Positions 6,709 to 13,301 of a stretch of 38,345 nucleotides of DNA are shown here, piece after piece. The stretch comes from Myxococcus dinghuensis (GTDB lineage: Bacteria; Myxococcota; Myxococcia; Myxococcales; Myxococcaceae), in assembly GCF_024198235.1 (NCBI RefSeq), contig NZ_JAKCFB010000063.1:1-38345 (forward strand), in the 5' to 3' direction. Numbering within the stretch: the first letter of the stretch is position 1; every line of letters begins with the position of its first letter. Position numbers and translations under genes: made by a program. Below the pieces are notes generated by a model. That model was not told the DNA's origin. It did no database searches and worked only from the letters and a program-made list of their open reading frames with translations.

Positions 6709-8409
6709 ATGCGGGACACGACGTGGCGAAGTGGACGGTGTCTGGGATTGCTGCTGGCGGGGCTCTGGCTGGGGCCGACCGCGTGGGGGCGGTTGCCGGA
6801 GGGCTACACGCTCCAACTCCAGGCGCGCACCAACCTGTTGGGCAATGCGTCGGGGGCGTACAACCTCGAGCCCGGAAACCTCCTGGCGGGCAGTCATCAG
6901 GTGCCCATCACGAAGGACGGGCAGGTGGCGTTCCGCCTGGCCCTGACGCCGGAGGGACCGAACGCCCTCTGGTGGGGGCGTGACGGCCAGGGGCGACGCA
7001 TCTACCTGCTGCCGGAGCTGGGGGAAGACGCTCGTGCGAGCGACCCGGGGTTGAACTCCCGCGGTGACCTCGCGTTCGCCGTGACGGGCGCCTCGCGGAC
7101 CGCGGACAACGGCCTCTATCTCCTGAACGCCCAGTCGCCGGACGAGGTGCGCATCGTGCGCGAGCCCACCGGGGCCTCCAACTGGGAGAGCCTGAAGCTC
7201 AACGAGGCGGGGCAACTGGGCTTCCGCGCCAGCTTCAACTTCGTGGGCAAGGGCTACGTGGTGCTGACGCCCCAGGAGAAGGGCTGGGCGGTGACGTACC
7301 TGGCCCGGGAGAAGTCGCTCGATGGGGAGAGCCCCTACGAGTACCTCTACTCGCCCACGATGAACGGCTTGGGGCAGATGGCGGGCGTGGGGGACCTGTC
7401 GCCTGCGTCCGGAGAATGGTTCCAGGAGCTGCGCATCTTCCGGCTCGATGGCACGTCGACGCTCGTCGCCCAGACGCGGGGCCGCGAGCCCTCGTCCCCG
7501 TTCTTCCGTTTCGCCTCGGTGGCGCCGGCCCTGAACGACCACGGACAGGTCGCCTTCCTCGCCTGGGACAAGCAGGCGGATGGCCGGACCCCGGTGGGCG
7601 TCTACCTGTGGGACGGGAAGGCGCTGAGGAAGCTCGCGAGGAACGGAGAGGGAGACATCAAGGAAGTGGAGTTCTTCCCGCCCGACCTCAACGACGACGG
7701 GCTCGTGGTGTTCCGCGCCATCGACAGCGCGGGTCGGCGCGCCGTCTGGGTCGGCGACGGCGAGGTGCTGAAGCGCGTCGTCAGCGAGCACGACATCGTG
7801 AGGTCGGACCTGGGGCCGGCGCGCATCGACCAGGAGACGCCCTCGAACCCCGTGTTCGGTGGCAGCGTGAGCATCAACGCGGACGGCGATGTGTCCGTCG
7901 TCGCGGGGCTCGCGCCGCCCGACGATGACCAGGAGGAGTGGGGCACCGCCGTCTTCGTCGCCCACGCGGAGTACCCGCCCACGGAGCCGGACGGAGGTTC
8001 GGATGGAGGCTCCGGTGGAGAGGCCGATGCGGGGCCTGACGGCGGCCCCGGCGAGCCGTCTGATGGCGGAGGCGGGTCCGACGGTGGGAGCGAGGGCGCG
8101 CCCGACAGCGGCGTGGACGGAGGCAGCACCGGTGACTCCGATGGCGGCGCGGATGGTGGCAGCACCGGTGAAGCCGATGGCGGCGCGGATGGCGGCAGCA
8201 CCGGTGAAGCCGACGGCGGCGCGGATGGAGGCTCGACCCGTCCCGACAGCGGTGCGCCCGGCGGCCCCGTGCCGGAGGTCCCCGGGGGCGACGGCGATGA
8301 CAGCGGTTGCGGCTGCCAGTCGACGTCACCCGCCGCGGCCTGGCCCTGGTTGCTCCTGGGCCTGACGTGGATGGGGCTGCGTCAGCGCGGGCGCAGGTCG
8401 CTGCGCTGA
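6709..8409 (+). CDS. Surface-sorted repeat protein with MYXO-CTERM tail
   Basis: A 566-residue exported protein. It has a signal peptide (LGLLLAGLWLGPTAWG) and seven degenerate repeats whose core is (L/I)N-x-x-G-(Q/D)-(V/L)-(A/V)-F, e.g. INxDGDVSVV, LNDHGQVAFLAW, LNDDGLVVFRAI; this repeat type occurs in DUF7453-like propeller-like proteins. Residues about 425-525 are a flexible Asp/Gly/Ser/Thr-rich spacer. The tail is GDDSGCGCQS, a hydrophobic helix (AAAWPWLLLGLTWMG) and a basic end (RQRGRRSLR): this is the MYXO-CTERM signal, which directs processing and display at the cell surface or release. GGGAGG lies 7 bases before the ATG. The upstream 60 bases are unusually AT-rich, a likely promoter. 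Confidence 0.88.
   Translation: MRDTTWRSGRCLGLLLAGLWLGPTAWGRLPEGYTLQLQARTNLLGNASGAYNLEPGNLLAGSHQVPITKDGQVAFRLALTPEGPNALWWGRDGQGRRIYLLPELGEDARASDPGLNSRGDLAFAVTGASRTADNGLYLLNAQSPDEVRIVREPTGASNWESLKLNEAGQLGFRASFNFVGKGYVVLTPQEKGWAVTYLAREKSLDGESPYEYLYSPTMNGLGQMAGVGDLSPASGEWFQELRIFRLDGTSTLVAQTRGREPSSPFFRFASVAPALNDHGQVAFLAWDKQADGRTPVGVYLWDGKALRKLARNGEGDIKEVEFFPPDLNDDGLVVFRAIDSAGRRAVWVGDGEVLKRVVSEHDIVRSDLGPARIDQETPSNPVFGGSVSINADGDVSVVAGLAPPDDDQEEWGTAVFVAHAEYPPTEPDGGSDGGSGGEADAGPDGGPGEPSDGGGGSDGGSEGAPDSGVDGGSTGDSDGGADGGSTGEADGGADGGSTGEADGGADGGSTRPDSGAPGGPVPEVPGGDGDDSGCGCQSTSPAAAWPWLLLGLTWMGLRQRGRRSLR
8119..8226 (+). repeat. Three tandem 36-base repeats (GGSTGEADGGAD)
   Basis: Units at 8119-8154, 8155-8190 and 8191-8226 each encode GGSTG(D/E)(S/A)DGGAD, and a partial fourth follows. 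They form the flexible spacer between the repeat domain and the MYXO-CTERM tail, and are likely to vary in copy number. Confidence 0.9.
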
Positions 8410-8431
8410 AGTCCGCAATTTCCATCGTCAG

Positions 8432-8475
8432 CGCCGCGCGTGGGGCTCGTGTCTGACGGAGCACCACGCGCGGCG
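8432..8475 (+). terminator. 12-bp inverted repeat after the MYXO-CTERM gene
   Basis: CGCCGCGCGTGG (8432-8443) and CCACGCGCGGCG (8464-8475) pair perfectly over 12 bases with a 20-base loop, 22 bases past the stop codon. There is no T-run, as is usual in GC-rich genomes, so termination is inferred from position and stem strength. Confidence 0.5.
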
Positions 8476-8483
8476 TGGATGTG

Positions 8484-8580
8484 AGTTGATTTGGGTCAAG
8501 TCCGTTTGTCTTTCGTGACGGGTGTTTCGTTATGGCTTTTGTATTCAGGTAACTAAAGTAAGTGCCGCAACCCAAGCAAA
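8484..8580 (+). promoter_or_regulatory. AT-rich promoter-like stretch before the esterase
   Basis: About 95 bases of much lower GC content (e.g. TTTCGTTATGGCTTTTGTAT, 8525-8544) precede a perfect ribosome site. A TATGGC at 8531 could be a -10 box but no well-spaced -35 is visible. Presence of a promoter here is inferred from base composition and the terminator just upstream. Confidence 0.35.
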
Positions 8581-8591
8581 GGAGGTGTCCC

Positions 8592-9341
8592 TTGAGGACG
8601 CCGCATCGCATCGTGTTGGGGCTGGTCCTGATGACCGCGCAACTGGCGCTGGCCGCGCAGGGGCAGATACTCGCGAGGCCCGCTGGGACGGTCTCGGGGC
8701 TCTCGGGCCGTGGCTACTGGGAGTACCTGCCGCAGGGCTACGACGACAACGCGCCCGCGACGTACCCGCTGGTCATCTTCCTGGGGGGCGTGGGGCAGAG
8801 TGGGGATGGCACGCTCGCGGGTCTGGAGGCCGTGATGAACACCACCGCGCCGCCGAAGCTCGTCCGGAACGGTCGCCACTTCCCGTTCATCCTCCTGGCG
8901 CCGCAGCACGTCTCGGGTTGGTGGGCGATGGGCGAGCTCGACGCGTTCGTCGAGTTCGCGAAGAGCCACTACCGGGTCGATACCCGCCGCGTGTACATGA
9001 CCGCGCTCTCCGCCGGTGCGTTCGGTGTCTGGGAGTACACGGCGACGTATCCGAACAAGCTCGCGGCCGTGGTCCCCATCGCGGGGAACGGGAACGTCGC
9101 CCACCTCTGCGACATGCGCTACGTCCCCGTCTGGGCCTTCCACGGTGAGTCGGACGGGCAGGTGTCGAAGTGGGGGTCCATCGACCCCTGGGACACGCTC
9201 AACAACGTGTGCAACCCCAAGGCGAATCCACCCGCGAAGCTCACGCTGTACCCCGGCGTCGGCCACGACTCCTGGAGCCAGACGTACAGCGGTTCTGCGG
9301 GGCACGACATCTACACCTGGATGCTGGGCTACTCCCGCTGA
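8592..9341 (+). CDS. Secreted alpha/beta-hydrolase (esterase of the PHB-depolymerase/feruloyl-esterase type)
   Basis: A 249-residue exported hydrolase. The signal peptide (HRIVLGLVLMTAQLALAAQ) is followed by an alpha/beta-hydrolase core: YPLVIFLGGVGQSGDG (oxyanion region), TALSAGAFG with the nucleophile Ser140, HGESDGQV with Asp188, and PGVGHDSW with His225. The elbow is A-x-S-x-G rather than G-x-S-x-G, which is accepted in this group. Such enzymes release ester-linked groups from polysaccharides or cleave polyesters outside the cell. The start is a TTG at 8592: AAGGAGG (8579-8585) lies 6 bases upstream, the best ribosome site in the window, whereas the in-frame GTG at 8562 has none and would place this site inside the gene. 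Substrate not determinable. Confidence 0.85.
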   Translation: MRTPHRIVLGLVLMTAQLALAAQGQILARPAGTVSGLSGRGYWEYLPQGYDDNAPATYPLVIFLGGVGQSGDGTLAGLEAVMNTTAPPKLVRNGRHFPFILLAPQHVSGWWAMGELDAFVEFAKSHYRVDTRRVYMTALSAGAFGVWEYTATYPNKLAAVVPIAGNGNVAHLCDMRYVPVWAFHGESDGQVSKWGSIDPWDTLNNVCNPKANPPAKLTLYPGVGHDSWSQTYSGSAGHDIYTWMLGYSR

Positions 9342-9349
9342 GCCGTCCC

Positions 9350-9385
9350 GCGCCCCGAGCGGCATGGGTCCGCCGCCCGGGGTGC
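9350..9385. terminator. Imperfect 14-bp hairpin between convergent genes
   Basis: GCGCCCCGAGCGGC (9350-9363) pairs with GCCGCCCGGGGTGC (9372-9385) with one mismatch and one G-U, loop 8 bases. It lies in the 65-base gap between the esterase (plus) and the small lipoprotein (minus) and could stop transcription from both sides. Confidence 0.5.
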
Positions 9386-9406
9386 TTCACCCTCCGTGGG
9401 GAGGAA

Positions 9407-9679
9407 CTAGCAGGGCAGCCAGGGACCGACGCCGCGGTTGCACGAGTCGTAGCAGACGGAGGTGGCGGCGTCGCAGGCCGACTGGGACGCGCCGCAGGTC
9501 GTCGTGCAGGTGAGCGACGCCTGGTAGCACTCGTCGAAACACGAGGTCGACTGCTCGGAGGTCGTGTCCTCCGGCGTCTCGGTGGCGGGCTTCTGCTCGG
9601 CGGGCGCGCCACCGCAGCCCAGGAGGAACAGCGCGGGGAGCGAGGCCAGGACCAGCGAGCGGATGTGACGAGCGTTCAT
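9407..9679 (-). CDS. Small lipoprotein with CX3C repeats
   Basis: A 90-residue lipoprotein: the signal peptide ends in LFLLGC (lipid-modified Cys22). After a Thr/Glu-rich linker the C-terminus carries C-x3-C-x6-C-x3-C-x6-C-x6-C-x3-C, then a last Cys three before the end (WLPC). Paired CX3C motifs usually form a disulfide-stapled helical hairpin. A perfect AAGGAG lies 6 bases before the ATG at 9679, so the longer open frame (to 9742) is rejected. The function is unknown; the envelope location follows from the lipobox. The 144 bases upstream contain a 7-bp hairpin (GCGACCG 9707-9713 / CGGTCGC 9722-9728) in the likely leader. Confidence 0.82.
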   Translation of the reverse strand: MNARHIRSLVLASLPALFLLGCGGAPAEQKPATETPEDTTSEQSTSCFDECYQASLTCTTTCGASQSACDAATSVCYDSCNRGVGPWLPC

Positions 9680-9823
9680 GATGAACTCCTTTGTGGGGGA
9701 GACTGCGCGACCGAGCCTACCCGGTCGCCCTGACCTGTTCATCCATGTCGCGTTGCGATTGTGTCAGCCGTGAAGATGTATCGCCGTTGTGAATGTCTCG
9801 GTTGCTCCACTGCCTGTGTGGGC

Positions 9824-10462
9824 TCACGACGAGACGGGGTTGGGGATGTTGAACGAGCCCCGGATGAAGACGTTGCGGAGGGTGGTGCCCTCGCGGTTGG
9901 CCTCGGGGTCCGTCTTCGCGGCGAAGTAGAAGCTCCCCGCGACGCCGCGGGCGTCGAAGCGGGTGATCTTCACTCCGCCCATGTGGCCCACCTGGTAGGT
10001 GATGCCCTTGATGCGCAGGACCGCGGTCAGTTCGCCGGGCTTCGTCGCGGACTCGACGAGGGCGTAGTCACCGGGCTTGAGGGGCAGCGTCTTCCGGGTG
10101 TTCTTGCCGGGCAGGAGGATGAGGTCGCCCACCTTGGCGCCGTCCACGCTCACGCAGTTGATGAGCAGCGGGCCGGACAGCTTCGCGGGCCCCTTCTTCT
10201 TCTTCTTGGCGGCCTTCTCCGCCGCGGCCTTGAGCAGGGACGCGTCCCCGCCCCTGGCCAGCACCGCCTTCTCGAGCATGCGGTGGAACTCGTCCACCGG
10301 CAGCCAGTGGTCGGACAGGGCGGCCGCGGACTCACCGTTCCCGTTGAAGGTGAGCGTCACGGCGCCCGACACCTGGACCTCGCACGTCCCCGTCTGCGCC
10401 TGGGCGAGCACGGGCATGCAGACGAGGAGGAGCGCGGCGAAGAAGGGGGTGGCGTATCCCAT
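9824..10462 (-). CDS. Exported protein of unknown function
   Basis: A 212-residue protein with a clear signal peptide (FFAALLLVCMPVLAQAQ, cleavage after AQA) and no lipobox, so periplasmic or secreted. The N-terminal part (CEVQVSGAVTLTFNGNGES) resembles a beta-strand-rich domain; the middle has a lysine-rich run (AAEKAAKKKKKGPAK, about residues 81-95). I do not recognise a family. The ATG at 10462 has only a weak AGGG about 10 bases upstream. It lies 66 bases downstream of the lipoprotein gene at 10529-11335 on the same strand and could be co-transcribed, but two adjacent palindromes sit in the gap. Confidence 0.72.
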   Translation of the reverse strand: MGYATPFFAALLLVCMPVLAQAQTGTCEVQVSGAVTLTFNGNGESAAALSDHWLPVDEFHRMLEKAVLARGGDASLLKAAAEKAAKKKKKGPAKLSGPLLINCVSVDGAKVGDLILLPGKNTRKTLPLKPGDYALVESATKPGELTAVLRIKGITYQVGHMGGVKITRFDARGVAGSFYFAAKTDPEANREGTTLRNVFIRGSFNIPNPVSS

Positions 10463-10505
10463 GAACGGAGCCCTGGACGGGGGCGCGGCGGGTGTCGCGC
10501 CCGGG

Positions 10506-10527
10506 TGGTCGACCAGGACTGTAGTCC
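10506..10527. promoter_or_regulatory. Two adjacent palindromes in an intergenic gap
   Basis: TGGTCGACCA (10506-10515, perfect) is directly followed by GGACT-GT-AGTCC (10516-10527). They sit just after the stop of the upstream lipoprotein gene and 44 bases before the start of the exported protein gene. They could be an operator or a short terminator; no function is shown. Confidence 0.3.
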
Positions 10528-10528
10528 G

Positions 10529-11335
10529 TCAGGGAGGGGTCGCGTCGCTCTTCGCGGCGGCCGTGGTCGGCGCGCGGTCGATTTCCTCGGCCGGGAACTC
10601 CTTGGCGGCCTGGAGGTAGCGCGGCGGCTGGATGCGGCGGCGATCTCGGGCGGACACCCCCTCGGGCTCGACGAAGGAGGGCTCCGCGTCCGGGCGCTGC
10701 TCCACCCGGCTGCCGTCGCAGAAGCGCCACTCGGTGACGCCCTCCAGGTTCTGGCGCGCGTAGAAGACGGAGGCCTCACCCACCTTGGGGTTGGCCGTGC
10801 ACCAGGTTCCCCGGGCGGTGGACTCCCGCTCCCTGGCGCCTTCCTTCCACGCGTCCTGGGTCGCCTTCAGCGCGGAGGCGGCCACCGCGGCCTGGGTCCC
10901 GGCGAGCCGCTCCCGGGCGGAGCCCACCAGCTCCGTGCCCCGGCGCGAAAGCTCCGGGAACGCGCCCGTGTCGCGGAACTTGCACCGCGCCAGCCCCCGC
11001 AGGTTGCCCTCGTGCACGTCGAGGAGGGGCGGCAGCGTCCGCGAGGCCTCCTCGAGCAGCGTGAGCTGCTGGCCCTGCTCCGGCGCGTCCAGGTCCGCGG
11101 CCTTCTCCGTGCCGTCGAGGAAGCGCGACAGGAGGCCGTTCACCGCCGACAGCTCGTCCGACAGCCAGCGCGGCTCCGCGTCACAGGGACTGGCCTTCCC
11201 ACGGGTGTAGTCGCGGTAGTCCGCTCGGGACATGCCCAGGCTGTAGTGCATCACCGGCGGCGCGGGCCGGGCGGCGCACGCGGACAACGCGCCCCCCAAC
11301 CCCACGAGCAGGATTCGTCGACGCAGTGACTTCAT
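10529..11335 (-). CDS. Lipoprotein of unknown function
   Basis: A 268-residue lipoprotein: basic N-terminus MKSLRRR, hydrophobic core, lipobox LSAC (Cys20). The mature part is largely helical (several long Glu/Leu/Ala stretches around residues 60-170) with two further Cys pairs (PCDAEP...LARCKF; TWCTAN...FCDGS) and a disordered Pro/Ala-rich tail. I recognise no family. A GTGGAG lies 4-5 bases before the ATG at 11335. That site is part of a 10-bp inverted repeat (11336-11345 / 11385-11394), so expression may be controlled by RNA structure or by a bound protein. Likely anchored to the outer or inner membrane. Confidence 0.78.
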   Translation of the reverse strand: MKSLRRRILLVGLGGALSACAARPAPPVMHYSLGMSRADYRDYTRGKASPCDAEPRWLSDELSAVNGLLSRFLDGTEKAADLDAPEQGQQLTLLEEASRTLPPLLDVHEGNLRGLARCKFRDTGAFPELSRRGTELVGSARERLAGTQAAVAASALKATQDAWKEGARERESTARGTWCTANPKVGEASVFYARQNLEGVTEWRFCDGSRVEQRPDAEPSFVEPEGVSARDRRRIQPPRYLQAAKEFPAEEIDRAPTTAAAKSDATPP

Positions 11336-11394
11336 GGCGCTCCACTTCGATTCCTGGTTTGAGCAGCGAATAAACCATAGGAAGGTGGAGCGCC
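11336..11394 (-). promoter_or_regulatory. Inverted repeat covering the ribosome site, with AT-rich centre
   Basis: GGCGCTCCAC (11336-11345) and GTGGAGCGCC (11385-11394) are perfect 10-base complements 39 bases apart. The copy next to the ATG of the lipoprotein gene contains its Shine-Dalgarno GGAG. The centre is AT-rich and includes TATGGT on the minus strand (11379-11374), a possible -10 box. Depending on the transcription start, this is a ribosome-site-hiding stem or a two-site operator around the promoter. Confidence 0.45.
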
Positions 11395-11427
11395 CTACTC
11401 ACGTGGAGTGAGGCCCAACCGTCATCT

Positions 11428-11727
11428 TTAGTACGGGCAGACGACCGGGCCGCCGTGCTTCGCGCAGACGTCACGCGGGATGAAGTAGCCCACGTTCACG
11501 TCGTACCACGCGTACATCTGGATGCCGCTCTGACAGGTGACGGAGCTCCACGGGATGACGCAGTGCAGGTTCTCGTCGTAGTCGAGCGGGGACTTCGACG
11601 TGCTCGCTTCCTCTGAGGGGAGCGTGGGCGCGGACGAGGCCTCCTCGGCACCACCACCACAGGCCGCGAGCAGCAGGCCCGAGCCGAGCACCATCAGCGA
11701 ACGACGAAGGACAGGGGACAGGTTCAT
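11428..11727 (-). CDS. Tandem-family small lipoprotein A (C-x8-C-x22-C-x8-C)
   Basis: A 99-residue lipoprotein: MNLSPVLRRSLMVLGSGLLLAAC with lipobox LAAC, a Ser/Glu/Thr-rich linker, then a compact Cys domain with YDENLHC, SVTC, VGYFIPRDVC and GGPVVCPY. The spacing is C-x8-C-x22-C-x8-C. Two relatives follow the same pattern at 11763-12056 and 12305-12577. AGGAG lies about 6 bases before the ATG at 11727. The gap to the upstream relative is only 35 bases, so the two are probably one transcript. Function unknown; an envelope protein stabilised by two disulfides is inferred. The longer frame upstream overlaps the relative's gene and is not used. Confidence 0.8.
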   Translation of the reverse strand: MNLSPVLRRSLMVLGSGLLLAACGGGAEEASSAPTLPSEEASTSKSPLDYDENLHCVIPWSSVTCQSGIQMYAWYDVNVGYFIPRDVCAKHGGPVVCPY

Positions 11728-11762
11728 TGTGGCTCCTGGATTCGACGGGGGAGGGTGGGACT

Positions 11763-12056
11763 TCAGGTGTTGCCGCAGACGAGCGGACCGCCGCTGCTGA
11801 CACACGCGTTGCGCCGGACGAAGTAGCCGACGACCGGGTCCAGATACGAGTAGACGGTGAAGCCGTTGCCGCAACTGATGGAAGGACCGGAGACGAGGCA
11901 GTGGAGCTCCGGGTCGTATTGGATGACGGCCGCGGTGGACTGTCCGTCGGCGTCCGCCGCCGGCGGAGGGGTGGACTGCTCGGGCCCGCAAGCGGCCAGC
12001 AGCAGGATGGTGCCCGACATCATCAGGGAACGACGGAGCATGGCGTGTCGCGACAT
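11763..12056 (-). CDS. Tandem-family small lipoprotein B (C-x8-C-x22-C-x8-C)
   Basis: A 97-residue lipoprotein: MSRHAMLRRSLMMSGTILLLAAC with lipobox LAAC, a Pro/Ala/Asp-rich linker, and the Cys domain YDPELHC...SISC...VGYFVRRNAC...GGPLVC. It shares LRRSLM near the N-terminus and the VGYF-x2-R-x2-C motif with copy A, showing recent duplication. The ATG at 12056 has GAGGAGG 7 bases upstream; an internal ATG (12041) is less well placed. A possible sigma-54-type box lies at 12188-12203. Function unknown. Confidence 0.8.
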   Translation of the reverse strand: MSRHAMLRRSLMMSGTILLLAACGPEQSTPPPAADADGQSTAAVIQYDPELHCLVSGPSISCGNGFTVYSYLDPVVGYFVRRNACVSSGGPLVCGNT

Positions 12057-12304
12057 GGTGTGGCCTCCTCGATGCGCTGCGTTGGCGGACGAGCGACGCC
12101 CGGGCCCGACTCCACGCCACTCCGGGCACGCATCCTCCGTGCATCCGGAATCGGTGGTTCTACCAGAATCATCAACTCCCTTGCATCAGCATATGGATTG
12201 CCATTGCGAGTGGAATCATCCGGTGGCGACAGATGTGTCGCGATGTCTGACGTGTCGGAGCGGGTCGGGTGCCGGGCGTCGACTCGGCGGGGATGTCTGT
12301 CTTT
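12057..12304. other. 248-base gene-free spacer between lipoprotein copies B and C
   Basis: No credible gene is seen. Part of it (12160-12235) is much richer in A+T than its surroundings, which marks a promoter region for copy B. It may also contain the end of the copy C transcript, but no strong hairpin is visible. Confidence 0.5.
12188..12203 (-). promoter_or_regulatory. Possible sigma-54 (-24/-12) promoter for the lipoprotein pair
   Basis: On the minus strand the sequence reads TGGCAATCCATATGCT. GG and GC are exactly 10 bases apart as required for -24/-12 promoters; TGGCA matches well and ATGCT differs by one base from TTGCW. It would start transcription near 12176, giving a leader of about 120 bases. 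One such match in 38 kb could be chance; the position in an AT-rich gene-free stretch is the only added support. Confidence 0.3.
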
Positions 12305-12577
12305 CTACTCGACCTGGCAGAGGATGGCGGGGCGGCCCTGGCAGGCATTGCGCTCGATGAAGTAGCCCACCTCGTCATTCCATTGGGAGTAGGCGTAGAC
12401 GCCGCTGGCACAGCGCACCCGCTCGAAGTCGACGAGACAGTGGATGCTGGGGTCGTACACGCCGCCCATCGCCCGGGTGGGGGACTCCGTCGCGGGGGAC
12501 TCGTCGACCCCGGCGCCGCCGCAGCCCGCCAACAGCGCGCAGACCACCCACAGGCCCTTCATTCCGCTCGGCTTCAT
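12305..12577 (-). CDS. Tandem-family small lipoprotein C (C-x8-C-x22-C-x7-C)
   Basis: A 90-residue lipoprotein: MKPSGMKGLWVVCALLAGC with lipobox LAGC, then a short linker and the family Cys domain YDPSIHC...RVRC...VGYFIERNAC...ILC. It keeps the HC, VGYF and R-x2-C residues but is the most diverged copy, with one residue less between the last two cysteines. The ATG at 12577 has GGGGAGG 4 bases upstream; the open frame continues to 12613 without a better site. It is divergent from the exported Cys-rich gene at 12711. Confidence 0.8.
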   Translation of the reverse strand: MKPSGMKGLWVVCALLAGCGGAGVDESPATESPTRAMGGVYDPSIHCLVDFERVRCASGVYAYSQWNDEVGYFIERNACQGRPAILCQVE

Positions 12578-12710
12578 GGTGCCTCCCCGATGTGTTGCTT
12601 GGTTTGGGTTCACGCAGAGTGTATCAGGTGTCCCTTGGGGGAGCGTGGGGCGCGAGGGACAGGCTCCGGTGCGTCCCCTTCACGTCGGTGTTCGGAGCAG
12701 GGAGACGCGG
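12578..12710. promoter_or_regulatory. Divergent promoter region with a 7-bp inverted repeat
   Basis: This 133-base region lies between two divergent genes and must hold both promoters. It contains TGTCCCT (12629-12635) and its complement AGGGACA (12655-12661), 19 bases apart, a possible shared operator. No convincing -35/-10 pair is visible. Confidence 0.3.
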
Positions 12711-13268
12711 ATGACGATGGGACGCTGGTTGCGCGCGGGGGTGACGGTGCTGTTGGCCCTGGCGGCGGCGCCGTCGAGTGGGGCCTCGGGCTGTGACGAG
12801 GGGCGCACGGGGATGACGTGGGGGAAGCTCTCCCAGGGCAATGGCGTGGTCCTGGTGGGTTGCAGTGGCTGCAACCCCTATCAAGGGGAGACGCAGTGCT
12901 CGCGCCGGCTGCCGGTGCTGTGCCTCCGGAAGGAGGGCTCGCCCGCGCCGCCCCAGGGCGTGTCACCGACCTTCTACGAAGGGTGGGCCCGGGGGCGCGT
13001 GGCCCTGACCCGGCCGGTGGTGGGGGCCGAGCTCCGGAGCCTGGCGGACGCCAACGCGCGCTGCGTGGCCGCCTTCGGTGCGGGCTGGCGCATGGCGGAG
13101 TTCCACGACGGCGACGGCGGCTGGGGGTGGCGCGCCTTCGGGGACCTGCCCGCGGACATGCGCTTCTGGGTGCACATCAACGACCAGCGCGCCAACTGCT
13201 GGGACTCGGAGCCGGAGCGTCCCGCGCCGGAGGAGCAGAAGAAGCCCTGCCCGACGAAGGTGTCGTAG
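12711..13268 (+). CDS. Exported Cys-rich protein of unknown function
   Basis: A 185-residue protein with a signal peptide (LRAGVTVLLALAAAPSSGA) and a mature chain that begins with Cys-rich GCDEGRTGMTW...LVGCSGCNPYQGETQC...LPVLC. The second half, from FYEGWARGRVALTRPVVG through RCVAAFGAGWRMAEFHDGDGGWGWRAFG, then FWVHINDQRANCW, resembles the carbohydrate-binding or formylglycine-like 'adhesin/lectin-type' exported domains of myxobacteria, where a GWRMAEFH motif is recurrent, but I cannot name the family. The ATG at 12711 has GGGAG 6 bases upstream. The gene converges with the biotin carrier gene; a strong hairpin fills the gap. Confidence 0.75.
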   Translation: MTMGRWLRAGVTVLLALAAAPSSGASGCDEGRTGMTWGKLSQGNGVVLVGCSGCNPYQGETQCSRRLPVLCLRKEGSPAPPQGVSPTFYEGWARGRVALTRPVVGAELRSLADANARCVAAFGAGWRMAEFHDGDGGWGWRAFGDLPADMRFWVHINDQRANCWDSEPERPAPEEQKKPCPTKVS

Positions 13269-13291
13269 CGCCCCGCGCGCGGGCGGGGCGC
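13268..13291. terminator. 9-bp GC hairpin between convergent genes
   Basis: GCGCCCCGC (13268-13276) and GCGGGGCGC (13283-13291) pair perfectly with a 6-base loop. It starts at the last base of the exported protein's stop codon and ends 10 bases from the stop of the biotin carrier gene, so it probably serves both strands. Confidence 0.65.
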
Positions 13292-13301
13292 CACGAGAGG
13301 G

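Noticed and set aside
12616..12966. Minus-strand small frames opposite the exported Cys-rich gene
   Set aside because: Low-complexity Pro/Arg/His shadows without ribosome sites.
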